Positions 33,269 through 42,467 are shown, counted from the stretch's first letter. The stretch: DNA of 64,000 nt from CAZNVG01 sp964576475 (GCA_964576475.1 CAZNVG010000001.1:35799-99798); one strand, 5' to 3'. The notes: generated by a model from the letters alone, not told the origin. Translations and numbers: made by a program.

Positions 33269-35305
33269 ATGCGTCTAACTGACTCGATACAGTACCTAAA
33301 AGGTGTTGGTCCAGAAACAGGGATCAAACTTCAACGATTAGGTATACGTACAATCTTTGACTTAATTAATCACTGGCCTCGACAGTATGAAGATTACTCA
33401 AAGATACAATCTATCAGGAACATCACTCCGGGCCCGGTTACTCTAGAAGTACAATTTCGTTCCGTAAAATCTCGCTACGTTCGTCGCGGCATGCACATAA
33501 CAGAAGCAACGGCTTTCGATGCGACGGGAGCTGTCAAAATAGTATGGTTCAACCAGCCGTATAGAGCAGACTCTCTAAGAAACAGTCACAGCTATTTCCT
33601 ATCAGGCGAGTTGTCATTTAATAACATGCAGCTAAGCATCGTTAATCCAGCTATTGAGCTTGCTACTGATATGCCAGCAAACACCGCACGGATTCTGCCT
33701 AAATATCGAGAAACAAAAGGCATAACATCAAATCAGCTTCGAAAACTATTCGCATCAGCACGTTCACTCATGCACGATTTACCAGAAAACTTGCCAAGCT
33801 GGATGATAGCGGAGAACGACCTCATTCCTCATGCTGCGGCAATTGAGACATTGCACTTTCCACACAGTATAGAAGACCTTAGCGCCGCCAAGCGCCGTTT
33901 GGCATTTGAGGAGGCACTTGGGCTAACGCTCGCTACCCAAATAACACGAAAAGAAATAGAGCATGAAAAGGGAATAGCCCTGGAATATGATGAACTACTC
34001 ATCAAAAACTTTGTTGCCAACCTTCCATTCACGCTAACGAAAGATCAGAAGATAGTCAGCTGGAAAATTCTTGGCGATTTACAAGCCGCCCGTCCAATGA
34101 ATCGACTCGTAGAAGGTGATGTGGGATCCGGCAAGACGGTGGTGGCAGCTATAGCCGCGCTACATACCCTCAATGCTGGCCACCAAGTGTTGCTGCTTGC
34201 GCCAACAGAGCTACTGGCTAGACAACATTATAAATCTGTCACAAATCTTCTTAAGGGATTCATCGATCCTGATCAGATCGCCTTACTAGTCGGTGGACTC
34301 AAAAAGCCTGAGAAAGAAACCGTGAAACGCTCTGCAGCCGCAAACACGCAGCGTCTCATTATAGGAACGCACGCACTTCTAGAAGAGTCATTGGAAATGT
34401 CTTCACTTGGGCTCATCATCATTGATGAACAGCATCGGTTCGGCGTTCGTCAGCGTCAGAAACTCGTAGCAAAAGCAGGCCACATGCCGCACGTACTCAG
34501 CTTAACAGCCACACCAATTCCAAGAAGTCTGGCGCTTACGCTGTATGGCGAACTTGACGTTAGTATTATTGCTGAGAAACCAGCAGACAGATTACCAATC
34601 CTTACTTCAATCCACTCACCTGATTCAAGGATGCAACTCTATCGTGATATAGATACCGTGATAGAGAAAGGTCAACAGCTGTATGTCGTTTGCCCGCTCA
34701 TTAAAGAATCAGATGTCGTAAAGCATGTTAGCGCTCATGAGATGTATGATCTGCTGACCAAACAATACCTCCAGCATCGCAAAATAGGGCTTCTACACGG
34801 CAAGCTAAAGGCTGCCGACAAAGACGCTGTTATGCAATCGTTTGCAAGCGGAAAGCTAGATGTTCTCGTGAGCACGACAGTTATCGAAGTAGGTGTCGAC
34901 GTACCAGACGCTACAGCAATTGTGATTGAAGGAGCTGACGCTTTTGGACTGGCGCAACTCCACCAGCTGCGAGGAAGAGTCGGACGTGGCGCCGTGCAGT
35001 CACACTGCTACTTAGTCCCATCTACATCTCAAAATCCTAGTAAGCGACTTCGGGCGCTTGCATCAAGTAACGATGGCTTTAAACTCGCCGAACTAGACCT
35101 AGAGCTGCGCGGGCCTGGGCAAATTTATGGTACTTTTCAACACGGCCAACTTGATCTTCGTTTAATACGATTGAGCGATACTAAGTTGATCGCTGCTGCA
35201 CGTGAAGCTGCCAAGGCGTTTATTCAGAAGGGTGAAAGTCTGGTAGACTATCCTGAGTTAGATGCTCGAATCACTAAACTTAAACAAATAACGCACTTAA
35301 ACTAA
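33269..35305 (+). CDS. recG: ATP-dependent DNA helicase RecG
   Basis: 678-residue helicase that reverses stalled forks and processes branched DNA. N-terminal wedge/OB domain (about 1-190, starting LKGVGPETGIKLQRLGI), helicase lobe 1 with GDVGSGKT (about 284-291) and the DEQHRFG box, lobe 2 with TATPIPR, STTVIEVGVDVP and QLRGRVGRG, and the C-terminal GPGQIYGTFQHG-type element, slightly changed from the usual GxGxxxGTxQSG. Its TAA overlaps the next ATG by one base (TAATG), indicating coupling. Confidence 0.96.
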   Translation: MRLTDSIQYLKGVGPETGIKLQRLGIRTIFDLINHWPRQYEDYSKIQSIRNITPGPVTLEVQFRSVKSRYVRRGMHITEATAFDATGAVKIVWFNQPYRADSLRNSHSYFLSGELSFNNMQLSIVNPAIELATDMPANTARILPKYRETKGITSNQLRKLFASARSLMHDLPENLPSWMIAENDLIPHAAAIETLHFPHSIEDLSAAKRRLAFEEALGLTLATQITRKEIEHEKGIALEYDELLIKNFVANLPFTLTKDQKIVSWKILGDLQAARPMNRLVEGDVGSGKTVVAAIAALHTLNAGHQVLLLAPTELLARQHYKSVTNLLKGFIDPDQIALLVGGLKKPEKETVKRSAAANTQRLIIGTHALLEESLEMSSLGLIIIDEQHRFGVRQRQKLVAKAGHMPHVLSLTATPIPRSLALTLYGELDVSIIAEKPADRLPILTSIHSPDSRMQLYRDIDTVIEKGQQLYVVCPLIKESDVVKHVSAHEMYDLLTKQYLQHRKIGLLHGKLKAADKDAVMQSFASGKLDVLVSTTVIEVGVDVPDATAIVIEGADAFGLAQLHQLRGRVGRGAVQSHCYLVPSTSQNPSKRLRALASSNDGFKLAELDLELRGPGQIYGTFQHGQLDLRLIRLSDTKLIAAAREAAKAFIQKGESLVDYPELDARITKLKQITHLN

Positions 35306-36126
35306 TGTTCTCAGGTACTACTTTTACGAATTACTCAGGCAATGTGCTTGGCGGCCATCAGAAAATTGATCGCTCTGCGTATAGCATTCTTAATAAAACA
35401 GTCGATATTTCGCTGTTTCCATCTATAAAGAACATCATCCAGTTTGAGGGACGCAACGGTCCGGACGGCATTAAAGCTAAGAGTCCAGGCAAGGATGAGC
35501 CCTGGCACTACTATGATCCGTACGACGATCACGATCACAACATTATCGACATAATGGAGCATCATTATGAAGAACTGGTCGAGGCGCTACGTGAGGGCAA
35601 TCGAGAGAAGTCTGCCTTTGAAGCAGCGTGGTTAGCCCATGCCGTGGTAGACGGACTAACACCTGCTCACCATTACCCATATGAAGAAGAGCTTGAACGA
35701 CTTCGCGGAGGTCAGGGCTTAGAGTCTCGCGATAGTGTCATCAAAAAACTACTCATACCAGGAGACAATCTAGCAGATGCAATCAAAAAGAACTGGGAAA
35801 TGTGGGGGAGCAAAGGGCTGCTTAGTACCCATGCATTGTTTGAATGGGGAGTCGCACTATTAATCGCACCTCTTCACCTTGGTAGAAAGCCGCTGTCAAA
35901 ACACACCTGCAAACAAGCCGCCGAGAACGGCGTGGCTACAACGTTTAAACTAGCAGCACGTGAAATTGCTGATCAAGATATCTTCCATGCCTATTACAGA
36001 TACGGCTGGAATCAAAAAATGGTTAAAGTCGTCAAAGGCTATCTGGCCCCAAAAATAGTAGAATCACTGGCAATTATTTGGTACTTGGCACTAGATGAAG
36101 CTAAAAGCGGCGAGTCACGGTTCTAG
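35305..36126 (+). CDS. His/Asp-rich protein, possibly of the zinc phospholipase C / P1 nuclease type
   Basis: 273 residues with no signal peptide. Numerous His and Asp residues lie in a predicted helical fold: GGHQKIDR, EPWHYYDPYDDHDHN, EHHYEELVEA, AWLAHAVVDGLTPAHHYPYE and HALFEWG. The spacing of H-x3-D and HH pairs resembles the trinuclear-zinc PLC/S1-P1 nuclease fold, but this is a pattern-level impression only. It is translated directly behind recG by a TAATG overlap and followed 2 nt later by rsmD, so it belongs to a repair/modification operon by position. Confidence 0.75.
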   Translation: MFSGTTFTNYSGNVLGGHQKIDRSAYSILNKTVDISLFPSIKNIIQFEGRNGPDGIKAKSPGKDEPWHYYDPYDDHDHNIIDIMEHHYEELVEALREGNREKSAFEAAWLAHAVVDGLTPAHHYPYEEELERLRGGQGLESRDSVIKKLLIPGDNLADAIKKNWEMWGSKGLLSTHALFEWGVALLIAPLHLGRKPLSKHTCKQAAENGVATTFKLAAREIADQDIFHAYYRYGWNQKMVKVVKGYLAPKIVESLAIIWYLALDEAKSGESRF

Positions 36127-36128
36127 AC

Positions 36129-36662
36129 ATGCGCATCATAGCTGGGAGATTGGGCGGAAGAGTATTTCAATCAGGAAATCATGCCGTGACTCACGGAATG
36201 AGCGAAAAGGTACGCGGGGCGTTGTTTAATATCCTTGGAGATGTAACAGACAAAACAATGCTTGATGCTTTTGCCGGTACTGGAGCTATAGGCATAGAAG
36301 CATTGAGCCGAGGTGCAAGGAGCGCACTCATGATAGAAAAAGATCGCTCAGCGGCAGCCAGTATCAAAACAGCGTTGAGTGAGCTGGGTCTGCAAAATCA
36401 TGGAAAAGTAGTTGCCGCTAACTGTCGTTCATGGAGTGAAAATAACCCGTCAATATATTTCGACATCATAATTTGCGACCCGCCGTACCATGACATGCAG
36501 TTATCCACAGTTAATTTGTTAACTAGGCATATGAAAAGCGAGAGCATTATGGTAATATCCCACCCAGGTAGGGGAGGTCAAGTGCCCGCCGTTAATGGGG
36601 TTGTTGTGGTGGACAATCGAAGTTATGGAGACGCGGCACTCTCCTTCTACCGTTTAGGGTAG
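36129..36662 (+). CDS. rsmD: 16S rRNA (guanine(966)-N(2))-methyltransferase RsmD
   Basis: 177-residue Rossmann-fold methyltransferase of the RsmD family. N-terminal MRIIAGRLGGR, then VRGALFNILG, the SAM-binding motif LDAFAGTGAIGIEALSRGA and the catalytic CDPPYH motif. Modifies G966 of 16S rRNA in known members. It is the last gene of the tyrS-recG-ORF-rsmD cluster and is followed by an intrinsic terminator. Confidence 0.95.
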   Translation: MRIIAGRLGGRVFQSGNHAVTHGMSEKVRGALFNILGDVTDKTMLDAFAGTGAIGIEALSRGARSALMIEKDRSAAASIKTALSELGLQNHGKVVAANCRSWSENNPSIYFDIIICDPPYHDMQLSTVNLLTRHMKSESIMVISHPGRGGQVPAVNGVVVVDNRSYGDAALSFYRLG

Positions 36663-36683
36663 GCGCCAAAAGGGCGCTTTTTT
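36663..36683 (+). terminator. Intrinsic terminator after rsmD
   Basis: GCGCC - AAAAG - GGCGC stem-loop (36663-36677) followed by six Ts. It begins at the last base of the rsmD stop codon region and separates the operon from the tRNA gene. Confidence 0.85.
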
Positions 36684-36709
36684 GATACAATAGGTTTCGT
36701 TCGTTTTAT

Positions 36710-36794
36710 GCGCGAGTGGTGGAATTGGTAGACACGCTAGCCTTAGGAGCTAGTGCCGAGAGGCGTGAAGGTTCAAGTCCTTTCTCGCGCACCA
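36710..36794 (+). tRNA. tRNA-Leu (anticodon UAG)
   Basis: 85 nt including an encoded CCA end (36792-36794). Acceptor stem GCGCGAG pairs with CTCGCGC, discriminator A. The anticodon stem CTAGC/GCTAG encloses the loop CTTAGGA, giving anticodon UAG for CUN codons. A class II variable arm (GTGCCGAGAGGCGTG) and TTCAAGTCC T-loop are present. A possible -10 box TACAAT is at 36686-36691. Flanked on both sides by terminators, so it is a single-gene unit. Confidence 0.97.
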
Positions 36795-36801
36795 AAATAG
36801 G

Positions 36802-36832
36802 AACCGGCCAGCAGTGTGCCGGTTTTTGTTTT
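36802..36832 (+). terminator. Intrinsic terminator after tRNA-Leu
   Basis: AACCGGC (36802-36808) pairs with GCCGGTT (36818-36824) around a 9-nt loop, followed by a T-rich run. Confidence 0.85.
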
Positions 36833-36854
36833 GGTACGCATTAGTGCATTCTGC

Positions 36855-36883
36855 TTGTCCTTCCCATAGTAATTGACTACAAT
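36855..36883 (+). promoter_or_regulatory. Promoter of the large secreted-protein gene
   Basis: TTGTCC (36855-36860), a 17-bp spacer and TACAAT (36878-36883). The 30-nt leader holds CAGGGG as a Shine-Dalgarno-like site before the ATG at 36919. Confidence 0.5.
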
Positions 36884-36918
36884 TATGCTTAAGATTAACT
36901 GGGTACAGGGGTATAACA

Positions 36919-38949
36919 ATGGCTTTTAAGCACACAGGAAAACAAGTCCACGACAGCGTAGACAGAAACGAAAAACTAAAACGATCGAATATCACTTCAA
37001 TTCTTAAGGGCTTCGGCCTCATTATGTTACTTGTGGTGTCTTTTTGGATATTTGGTAAATCATTGGCAGCTGAACTGACGACATCGTCAACATCAACGAC
37101 AGTAGCCTGTGGTGGCAGGGTGGCAAACTATACGTATAAGGTTCCGTTCGGCAACAGTCCCTGGAACACACCAACTTGCAATCTCGCGCCCTATAGAAAC
37201 TCTAGCGCAGAAGGCGCAGCATGGGGTAAGCGACTCTTTGATTACGGTACTGCTTGGAATGCAAGCTCTGAGTACTGGCAAGCACGTATTGCAGATCAGA
37301 AGGGTCACTTTATGACTCAGTTTGGCTTGGCAGGAGACGAAAATGACTACGGTGCGCCAATCTACCATGCAAACGCATCAACACCGAAACGTCAGTTTAT
37401 GTTATGCAACGTAGAGACATGCTACCCAAGCAATTTAGATAGAAATAACTGTTGGGATGTGACGGACTTAACTTGTATGGCTCCTGATACTGCCATACCA
37501 TTTGATCCAAGTTGGCGAGGTGCAGGAGATACAGACGAAAACTTACTGAACAATGCCAATGACAGGGAAATGATTATTATCGACGATACGACAGGGTATG
37601 TGTATGAGCTAGGGCGCATCGATCGTGGCGGACTAACGTGCCTAGGAGGAAGATCAATTCTCTACGCACTTGCAGGCAAAAAACCTGAGACAAGACTTTG
37701 CGTTGCTGGAGTGGCTACTATACGCGACAAAGACGGCAAACAAGCCAAGTACGACACCTACAACCAAGGAGTTTTTAAAGCGCGAGGTATGGGAATTCAG
37801 GACGCTGCTATGATCGTTACGCCAGAAGAAGTTCAGGCGGGAGAAATACGACACGCACTGACGATGGAGGCCTTCAACACCATGTTCGGTCCAGTCTGCA
37901 CACCAGCACAATTAAAGAACAATGATCCTGCACTAGGAAAAACCTGTGGTTTTGCAGTAGCACCTGCGACTGTCGTCGAGTGGGGATCGGTAACCGACAT
38001 TATCCGTAACAACAACTGTAGCGCTCTTGAAACAACGCTGGCCGACTTTAATACTAAACAAACATTCAAATCGCTCATGACTATGGACAAACTAATACCT
38101 GAGGGAATGCGGTTTAAGATAACTGCTACAGATGTTGACATTGCAAACTGGATTAACTCTCGTGCCGACCTAAAGGCTGATCCTGTTAAGGCAAAAACCG
38201 CACGCATATTTGCTGTAGCCTTACGAGACTACGGATGGATAGTAGGTGATACTACTTGCTACGGCTCGGGCTTTACAATTGCAGGAGCTGCGAACCCAGA
38301 CGCGAAGGCTAAATGGGCAAACCTCGGCATTAAAGACGCTTCGAGCCAGACACTACTTGATGGGTTGTTTACTCCGACCAATATCATAGCTCTCGACCCA
38401 CCGACCAACACATGCATTGACGGCACTACAACCAAATACTATTGCACTTGGATAAGCAGTAGTTATCCAGCTAGCGCTACTGCTTCGCCCGCTCCAGCAC
38501 CCGCGCCTACACCGACGCCTCCACCCGCTCCAGCGCCAGCACCCGCGCCTACACCGACGCCTCCACCATCTACTTCTCCAACTCCTACACCGACGCCTCC
38601 ACCTACAACTCCTCCTGTCACCGACGTCAAACCAAAAGCACCAACGAAGTTTACGGGCGGACTTGCCTTCGGGTTCAATCCAAGTCGGTTTGAATTCCAT
38701 GGCTACATCGGACTTTCTTGGAACGCAGGAACCGCTGCAAATGGTATTGCGAAATATCGGGTGTTAAAGAACAACACACTGCTCTACGAAGGACTTGGCA
38801 ATTCATACAATGATTTCGCGGTCGCTGACGGTGGCAACTACAAATATCAAGTATTTACCCAAGATAAAAAAGGCTTCTATTCTGATCCAATCGTTTTCAA
38901 CGCACGCATACACGACTGCTTGTTCGGTATCTTCTGTAGTCTCAACTAG
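36919..38949 (+). CDS. Large secreted protein with Pro-rich linker and FN3-like C-terminal domain
   Basis: 676 residues. A basic N-terminus and hydrophobic segment (about 28-46) form a signal anchor or uncleaved signal. The main extracellular domain (about 55-505) has many cysteines likely paired in disulphides. It contains GEIRHALTMEAFN, PEGMRFKITATDVDI and ARIFAVALRDYGWIVGDT, a motif order I associate with a family of secreted bacterial proteins of unknown activity. A Pro/Ala/Thr linker (about 515-570) and one FN3-like domain (about 585-670) follow. Catalysis is not known. It stands alone with its own promoter and probably acts at the cell surface. Confidence 0.88.
   Translation: MAFKHTGKQVHDSVDRNEKLKRSNITSILKGFGLIMLLVVSFWIFGKSLAAELTTSSTSTTVACGGRVANYTYKVPFGNSPWNTPTCNLAPYRNSSAEGAAWGKRLFDYGTAWNASSEYWQARIADQKGHFMTQFGLAGDENDYGAPIYHANASTPKRQFMLCNVETCYPSNLDRNNCWDVTDLTCMAPDTAIPFDPSWRGAGDTDENLLNNANDREMIIIDDTTGYVYELGRIDRGGLTCLGGRSILYALAGKKPETRLCVAGVATIRDKDGKQAKYDTYNQGVFKARGMGIQDAAMIVTPEEVQAGEIRHALTMEAFNTMFGPVCTPAQLKNNDPALGKTCGFAVAPATVVEWGSVTDIIRNNNCSALETTLADFNTKQTFKSLMTMDKLIPEGMRFKITATDVDIANWINSRADLKADPVKAKTARIFAVALRDYGWIVGDTTCYGSGFTIAGAANPDAKAKWANLGIKDASSQTLLDGLFTPTNIIALDPPTNTCIDGTTTKYYCTWISSSYPASATASPAPAPAPTPTPPPAPAPAPAPTPTPPPSTSPTPTPTPPPTTPPVTDVKPKAPTKFTGGLAFGFNPSRFEFHGYIGLSWNAGTAANGIAKYRVLKNNTLLYEGLGNSYNDFAVADGGNYKYQVFTQDKKGFYSDPIVFNARIHDCLFGIFCSLN
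38494..38567 (+). repeat. 32-bp direct repeat encoding a Pro-rich linker
   Basis: A 32-bp unit occurs at 38494-38525 and again at 38536-38567, coding for a PAPAPTPTPPP-like segment; shorter related units follow up to about 38616. It is a coding repeat like the APTP stalk at 10533-10592, with different base sequence on the opposite strand. Confidence 0.85.
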
Positions 38950-38981
38950 ACTGGGCCGAGCCAGCTACGTACACTAGAACT

Positions 38982-39692
38982 ATGTTGAGAAGAGAATCGA
39001 TCGAATTGCCATTGTCATCAGATGAATACTGGCAGTCTTTTCAAAGCGCTTCAGTATTACAATACGGGCATTTCCGGTTTGCCAGCGGCAATCATGCTGA
39101 TGAAAAAATAGATTTTGAGAAAGTTAAAGATTTTCCAGACATCGCCGACATTGCCATGCGTGGTCTCGGAACGCTTATCGCGCGTGATGCGCAAATGAAT
39201 TCGTACCGATTAGACGCAATTGTGTCGGTTGCTCAGGGTGCAAACCATTTTGTAGACGGTACAGCACAGCATGCGAGTCAGTTGCTAGGTGAAGAAATCG
39301 TGGCCATCAAAACAGATACTGTTGGCGAAAAACCGCACCGTAGGTTTTGCTGGCCTGATGAGTCACCGCCACAACTACTAACGCCAACAGCGTCAGTTGC
39401 TGTACTAGAGGATGTGTTTAATAAATTTACTAACTCCATGGCGGTAGCTCGCTTAATAGAGAAAACGGGCGCTCATATTGTGGGGCTTTACGCCGCCGTA
39501 GCAAGAGGAGCATCGCTCAGCACTCCCAATGGCACGCCTGCGAAGTTTTTGGTCCGTCACCAAATTGCCGATTGGAGTCCCGAGTCTTGCTATCTTTGCC
39601 CAGACACTCCTATTGAAAGCGAGTGGGAGTATGCAGAATATCTGGCACACCGAGCTGACCGTAATCCGGCAAATTCAAACCAAATATCATAA
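38982..39692 (+). CDS. Orotate-phosphoribosyltransferase-like protein with degenerate PRPP loop
   Basis: 236 residues. GHFRFASGNHADEKIDF resembles the OPRTase substrate segment, and SVAVLEDVFNKFTNSMAVARLIEKTGA (in pieces) occupies the PRPP-binding loop at about 139-163. The canonical loop has acidic pairs followed by TTGGS-like residues; here EDV is kept but the rest reads FNKFTNS, so PRPP binding may be altered or lost. A C-terminal CYLC (203-206) is not typical. No other pyrimidine genes are near. TACACT (38970-38975) lies 6 nt before the ATG. A type I PRTase fold is likely; the reaction is unknown. Confidence 0.75.
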   Translation: MLRRESIELPLSSDEYWQSFQSASVLQYGHFRFASGNHADEKIDFEKVKDFPDIADIAMRGLGTLIARDAQMNSYRLDAIVSVAQGANHFVDGTAQHASQLLGEEIVAIKTDTVGEKPHRRFCWPDESPPQLLTPTASVAVLEDVFNKFTNSMAVARLIEKTGAHIVGLYAAVARGASLSTPNGTPAKFLVRHQIADWSPESCYLCPDTPIESEWEYAEYLAHRADRNPANSNQIS

Positions 39693-39767
39693 CTAGTTTA
39701 TATGCCAATCTGTTACAGGACGTTTTTTGATAATGCGCACAGCCTAAAAATGCTACAATACTAACCA

Positions 39768-39794
39768 ATGGATTCACAAAAAGGAAAGCTATGA
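39768..39794 (+). CDS. Possible 8-residue leader peptide upstream of hisS
   Basis: ATG at 39768 opens a frame coding for MDSQKGKL whose TGA overlaps the hisS ATG (ATGA, 39791-39794). A TACAAT -10 box (39754-39759) is 8 nt before this ATG, so it would be the first AUG of a leaderless mRNA, and its codons contain the Shine-Dalgarno of hisS (AAGGAAAG). It contains no histidine codons, so it is not a classic His attenuation peptide. May be chance. Confidence 0.35.
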   Translation: MDSQKGKL

Positions 39795-41101
39795 ACAATC
39801 TATCTACACAGCCCTATAAGGGCGCTCGAGACTTCTACCCTGAAGATATGCGGATGCAAAAGTTTATCTTCAACACATGGCGGGCTGTTTGTGAACGATA
39901 CGGCTACGAAGAATATACCGCGCCAATCCTTGAGCCGCTTGAACTGTACCTTGCAAAGAGCGGCCAAGAAATCGTCAATGAACAAACATACAATTTCGAA
40001 GACCGAGGTGGCAGGCAAGTAACCTTGCGACCCGAGATGACGCCTACAGTCTCAAGAATGGTAGCAGCACGACGACAAGAACTAAGCTACCCACTTAGGC
40101 TGTACTCGATTCCTAACTTGTGGCGATACGAACGACCTCAGCGAGGTAGACTACGCGAACACTGGCAACTCAATGTTGATGTCTTTGGAATTGAAGGACT
40201 CGAAGCTGAAATTGAGTTAATTTCTCTTGCGCACGACATCATGGCAGGATTCGGCGCCAAACCTTCAATGTATGAAATACGCATAAATAGTCGACTGCTC
40301 ACAAATAAAATTATGAGTGAATACCTTGAGCTCGACACTGCCGGGCAGGCACTGATGATCAAACTACTCGATCGCTTTCACAAACTTCCTGCTGACGAAT
40401 TTGAGCAGCAAGCAATAGACATTTTTGAGAACGAGGAGAAAGGACGAGTTGGCGTAACCCGACTTACTGATCTACTTAAAGTAAAAACGCTCGATCAGCT
40501 ACCAGCCAGCCTTGCAAACACTCCTGAAGCGAAGAGTCTGGTGGAGCTACTGCGTCGACTGGATTCACACGGCGTTGCGAATGCATGCTTTGATGTCAGC
40601 CTCATGCGTGGTTTTGATTACTATACTGATGTTGTGTTTGAAGTTTATGACACTAACCCAGAGAACAGCCGCTCGATGTTCGGTGGAGGAAGATTTGATG
40701 GACTTGTTGGACTATTTGGAGTTGCACCCGTTCCGACAGTAGGTTTTGGGATGGGAGACGTAGTAATAGGCGACTTCCTGCAAACACACGGGCTGCTACC
40801 AAAGCTACCTACTGAAACCGAAGCCTACATTGCCGTCATAGGTGAGTATGTTGAGGCGGCCGAAAAACTAGCAGGCACACTACGAGAAGAAGGAGTTTGT
40901 GTCGCTGTTGATTACAGTCGCCGCGCCATCGACAAGCAAATTCGAAGTGCACTAAACAAACAAATACCATATGTGATTTTTGTAGGAGAAAAGGAAGCCG
41001 CTGCTAACCGATTCAACATCAAGCATCTTGCAACCGGACAAGAAGAAGAACACGGTCCTGAGAGAATTGTTGCCACGATACTCGATCAACGAAAAAAATA
41101 G
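39791..41101 (+). CDS. hisS: Histidyl-tRNA synthetase
   Basis: 436-residue class II synthetase charging tRNA(His). Starts with QPYKGARDFYPEDM. Motif 2 region LWRYERPQRGRLREHWQLNVDVFG, the HisA motifs with MRGFDYYTDVVFEVY, and motif 3 with GGGRFDGLVGLFG and GFGMGD are present. The C-terminal anticodon-binding domain covers about 335-436. AAGGAAAG serves as Shine-Dalgarno. Followed by tig with its own -10 box. Confidence 0.97.
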   Translation: MNNLSTQPYKGARDFYPEDMRMQKFIFNTWRAVCERYGYEEYTAPILEPLELYLAKSGQEIVNEQTYNFEDRGGRQVTLRPEMTPTVSRMVAARRQELSYPLRLYSIPNLWRYERPQRGRLREHWQLNVDVFGIEGLEAEIELISLAHDIMAGFGAKPSMYEIRINSRLLTNKIMSEYLELDTAGQALMIKLLDRFHKLPADEFEQQAIDIFENEEKGRVGVTRLTDLLKVKTLDQLPASLANTPEAKSLVELLRRLDSHGVANACFDVSLMRGFDYYTDVVFEVYDTNPENSRSMFGGGRFDGLVGLFGVAPVPTVGFGMGDVVIGDFLQTHGLLPKLPTETEAYIAVIGEYVEAAEKLAGTLREEGVCVAVDYSRRAIDKQIRSALNKQIPYVIFVGEKEAAANRFNIKHLATGQEEEHGPERIVATILDQRKK

Positions 41102-41156
41102 CAAACGATGTCGCTTATGCTCGCCATCTGTTAAATCTCCTGTATACTAGCTCGAT

Positions 41157-42449
41157 ATGAAATCAACTATCACCAACACAACCAATACAACTGTTCTCAT
41201 CGAAATAACCGCCGAACAAAGCGAGCTCGATGCCGTTAAGGCGACAACCCTGAAGCGTGTCGGTAAAGACGTCAAAGTTCCCGGTTTTCGCGAAGGTAAA
41301 GCTCCTACGGAGCTCATAGAAAAGCACGTTAACCGCGACATTTTACTGAACGAATTTCTCGACGATGCTATGAGCAGGCTTTTCGCAGAGGCAGTGACTG
41401 ATCACAAATTACGCCCCGTAACCCGACCACAGGCTGAAATGAAAAAATTCGTACCGTTCACTGAGCTCGAATTTTCAGTCACTGTTGAAGTGGTACCGCC
41501 AATTAAACTCGCTGACTACAAGAAAATGAAGAAAACAAAGCCAGTTGCAAAGGTAGAAACGAGTGAAGTCAATAAGGTGCTCGAAAACCTACAACTTCGC
41601 ATGGCATCAAAAGAAGACGTTGAGCGGGCTGCCAAAGAAACTGATCAAGTATGGATAGATTTTGATGGCACTGATGCTAAGGGAGCGGCAGTGGCTGGTG
41701 CTAGTGGCAAGGATTATCCGCTTGCACTAGGAAGCAAAACATTTATTCCTGGTTTTGAAGAGAATCTTGTAGGTGTCAAGAAGGGTGATGAGAAAGAATT
41801 TACTCTTGAATTTCCTAAAGACTACGGCGTTAAAGCTTTGCAGGGTCAAAAAGTAACATTCAAAGTAAAGGTGAATAAAGTCCAGTCAGTCACCCAGCCA
41901 AAACTCGATGATGCATTTGCGAAAGAAGTAGGTCCCTTTACGTCCCTTGAAGAGTTGAAAGCAGACATCACGAAACAACTCGAAAGCGAACGAAAAGTTG
42001 AGGTTGAGAAGCAATTCCAGAATGAGATCATAGAAGATATTATTGAAAAAACAGACATTGAACTACCCAAGAGCATCATCGAATCTTACGAACAAGAGCT
42101 CGACATCGACCTCAAGCAAAACCTCACATACCGCGGCATTACCTATCCTGAGTATCTAGAACAAACCGCACAAACCGAAGAAGAACACCGTGCTCGTGAA
42201 ATTACACCACTTGCTGAAAAGCGAGCTAAGGCAGGACTCATTCTTACCGAGATTGCTGATGTGGAGAAGATCACTATTTCAGAAGACGAAGTAAACACGC
42301 GGATTGAACTACTCAAAGGGCAGTACCAGGATCCTAAGATGCAGGAACAGCTAAACAGCCCTGACGCCAAACGCGATATTGCAGCCCAGCTTCTCAGCGA
42401 AAAGACTATCATTCGCCTTTCGGAAATCGTCCAAGCAAACGCCAAATAA
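41157..42449 (+). CDS. tig: Trigger factor
   Basis: 430-residue ribosome-bound chaperone with peptidyl-prolyl isomerase domain. N-terminal ribosome-binding domain with VPGFREGKAP in the signature loop (about 43-52), FKBP-type PPIase (about 160-245, with LGSKTFIPGFEENLVGVKKGD), and a C-terminal helical chaperone domain. TATACT (41143-41148) is 8 nt before the ATG with no Shine-Dalgarno. It lies directly upstream of CIRCE-clpP, the common bacterial tig-clpP order; clpX does not follow. Confidence 0.96.
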   Translation: MKSTITNTTNTTVLIEITAEQSELDAVKATTLKRVGKDVKVPGFREGKAPTELIEKHVNRDILLNEFLDDAMSRLFAEAVTDHKLRPVTRPQAEMKKFVPFTELEFSVTVEVVPPIKLADYKKMKKTKPVAKVETSEVNKVLENLQLRMASKEDVERAAKETDQVWIDFDGTDAKGAAVAGASGKDYPLALGSKTFIPGFEENLVGVKKGDEKEFTLEFPKDYGVKALQGQKVTFKVKVNKVQSVTQPKLDDAFAKEVGPFTSLEELKADITKQLESERKVEVEKQFQNEIIEDIIEKTDIELPKSIIESYEQELDIDLKQNLTYRGITYPEYLEQTAQTEEEHRAREITPLAEKRAKAGLILTEIADVEKITISEDEVNTRIELLKGQYQDPKMQEQLNSPDAKRDIAAQLLSEKTIIRLSEIVQANAK

Positions 42450-42467
42450 AGAGTTGTAACAGCTTAA

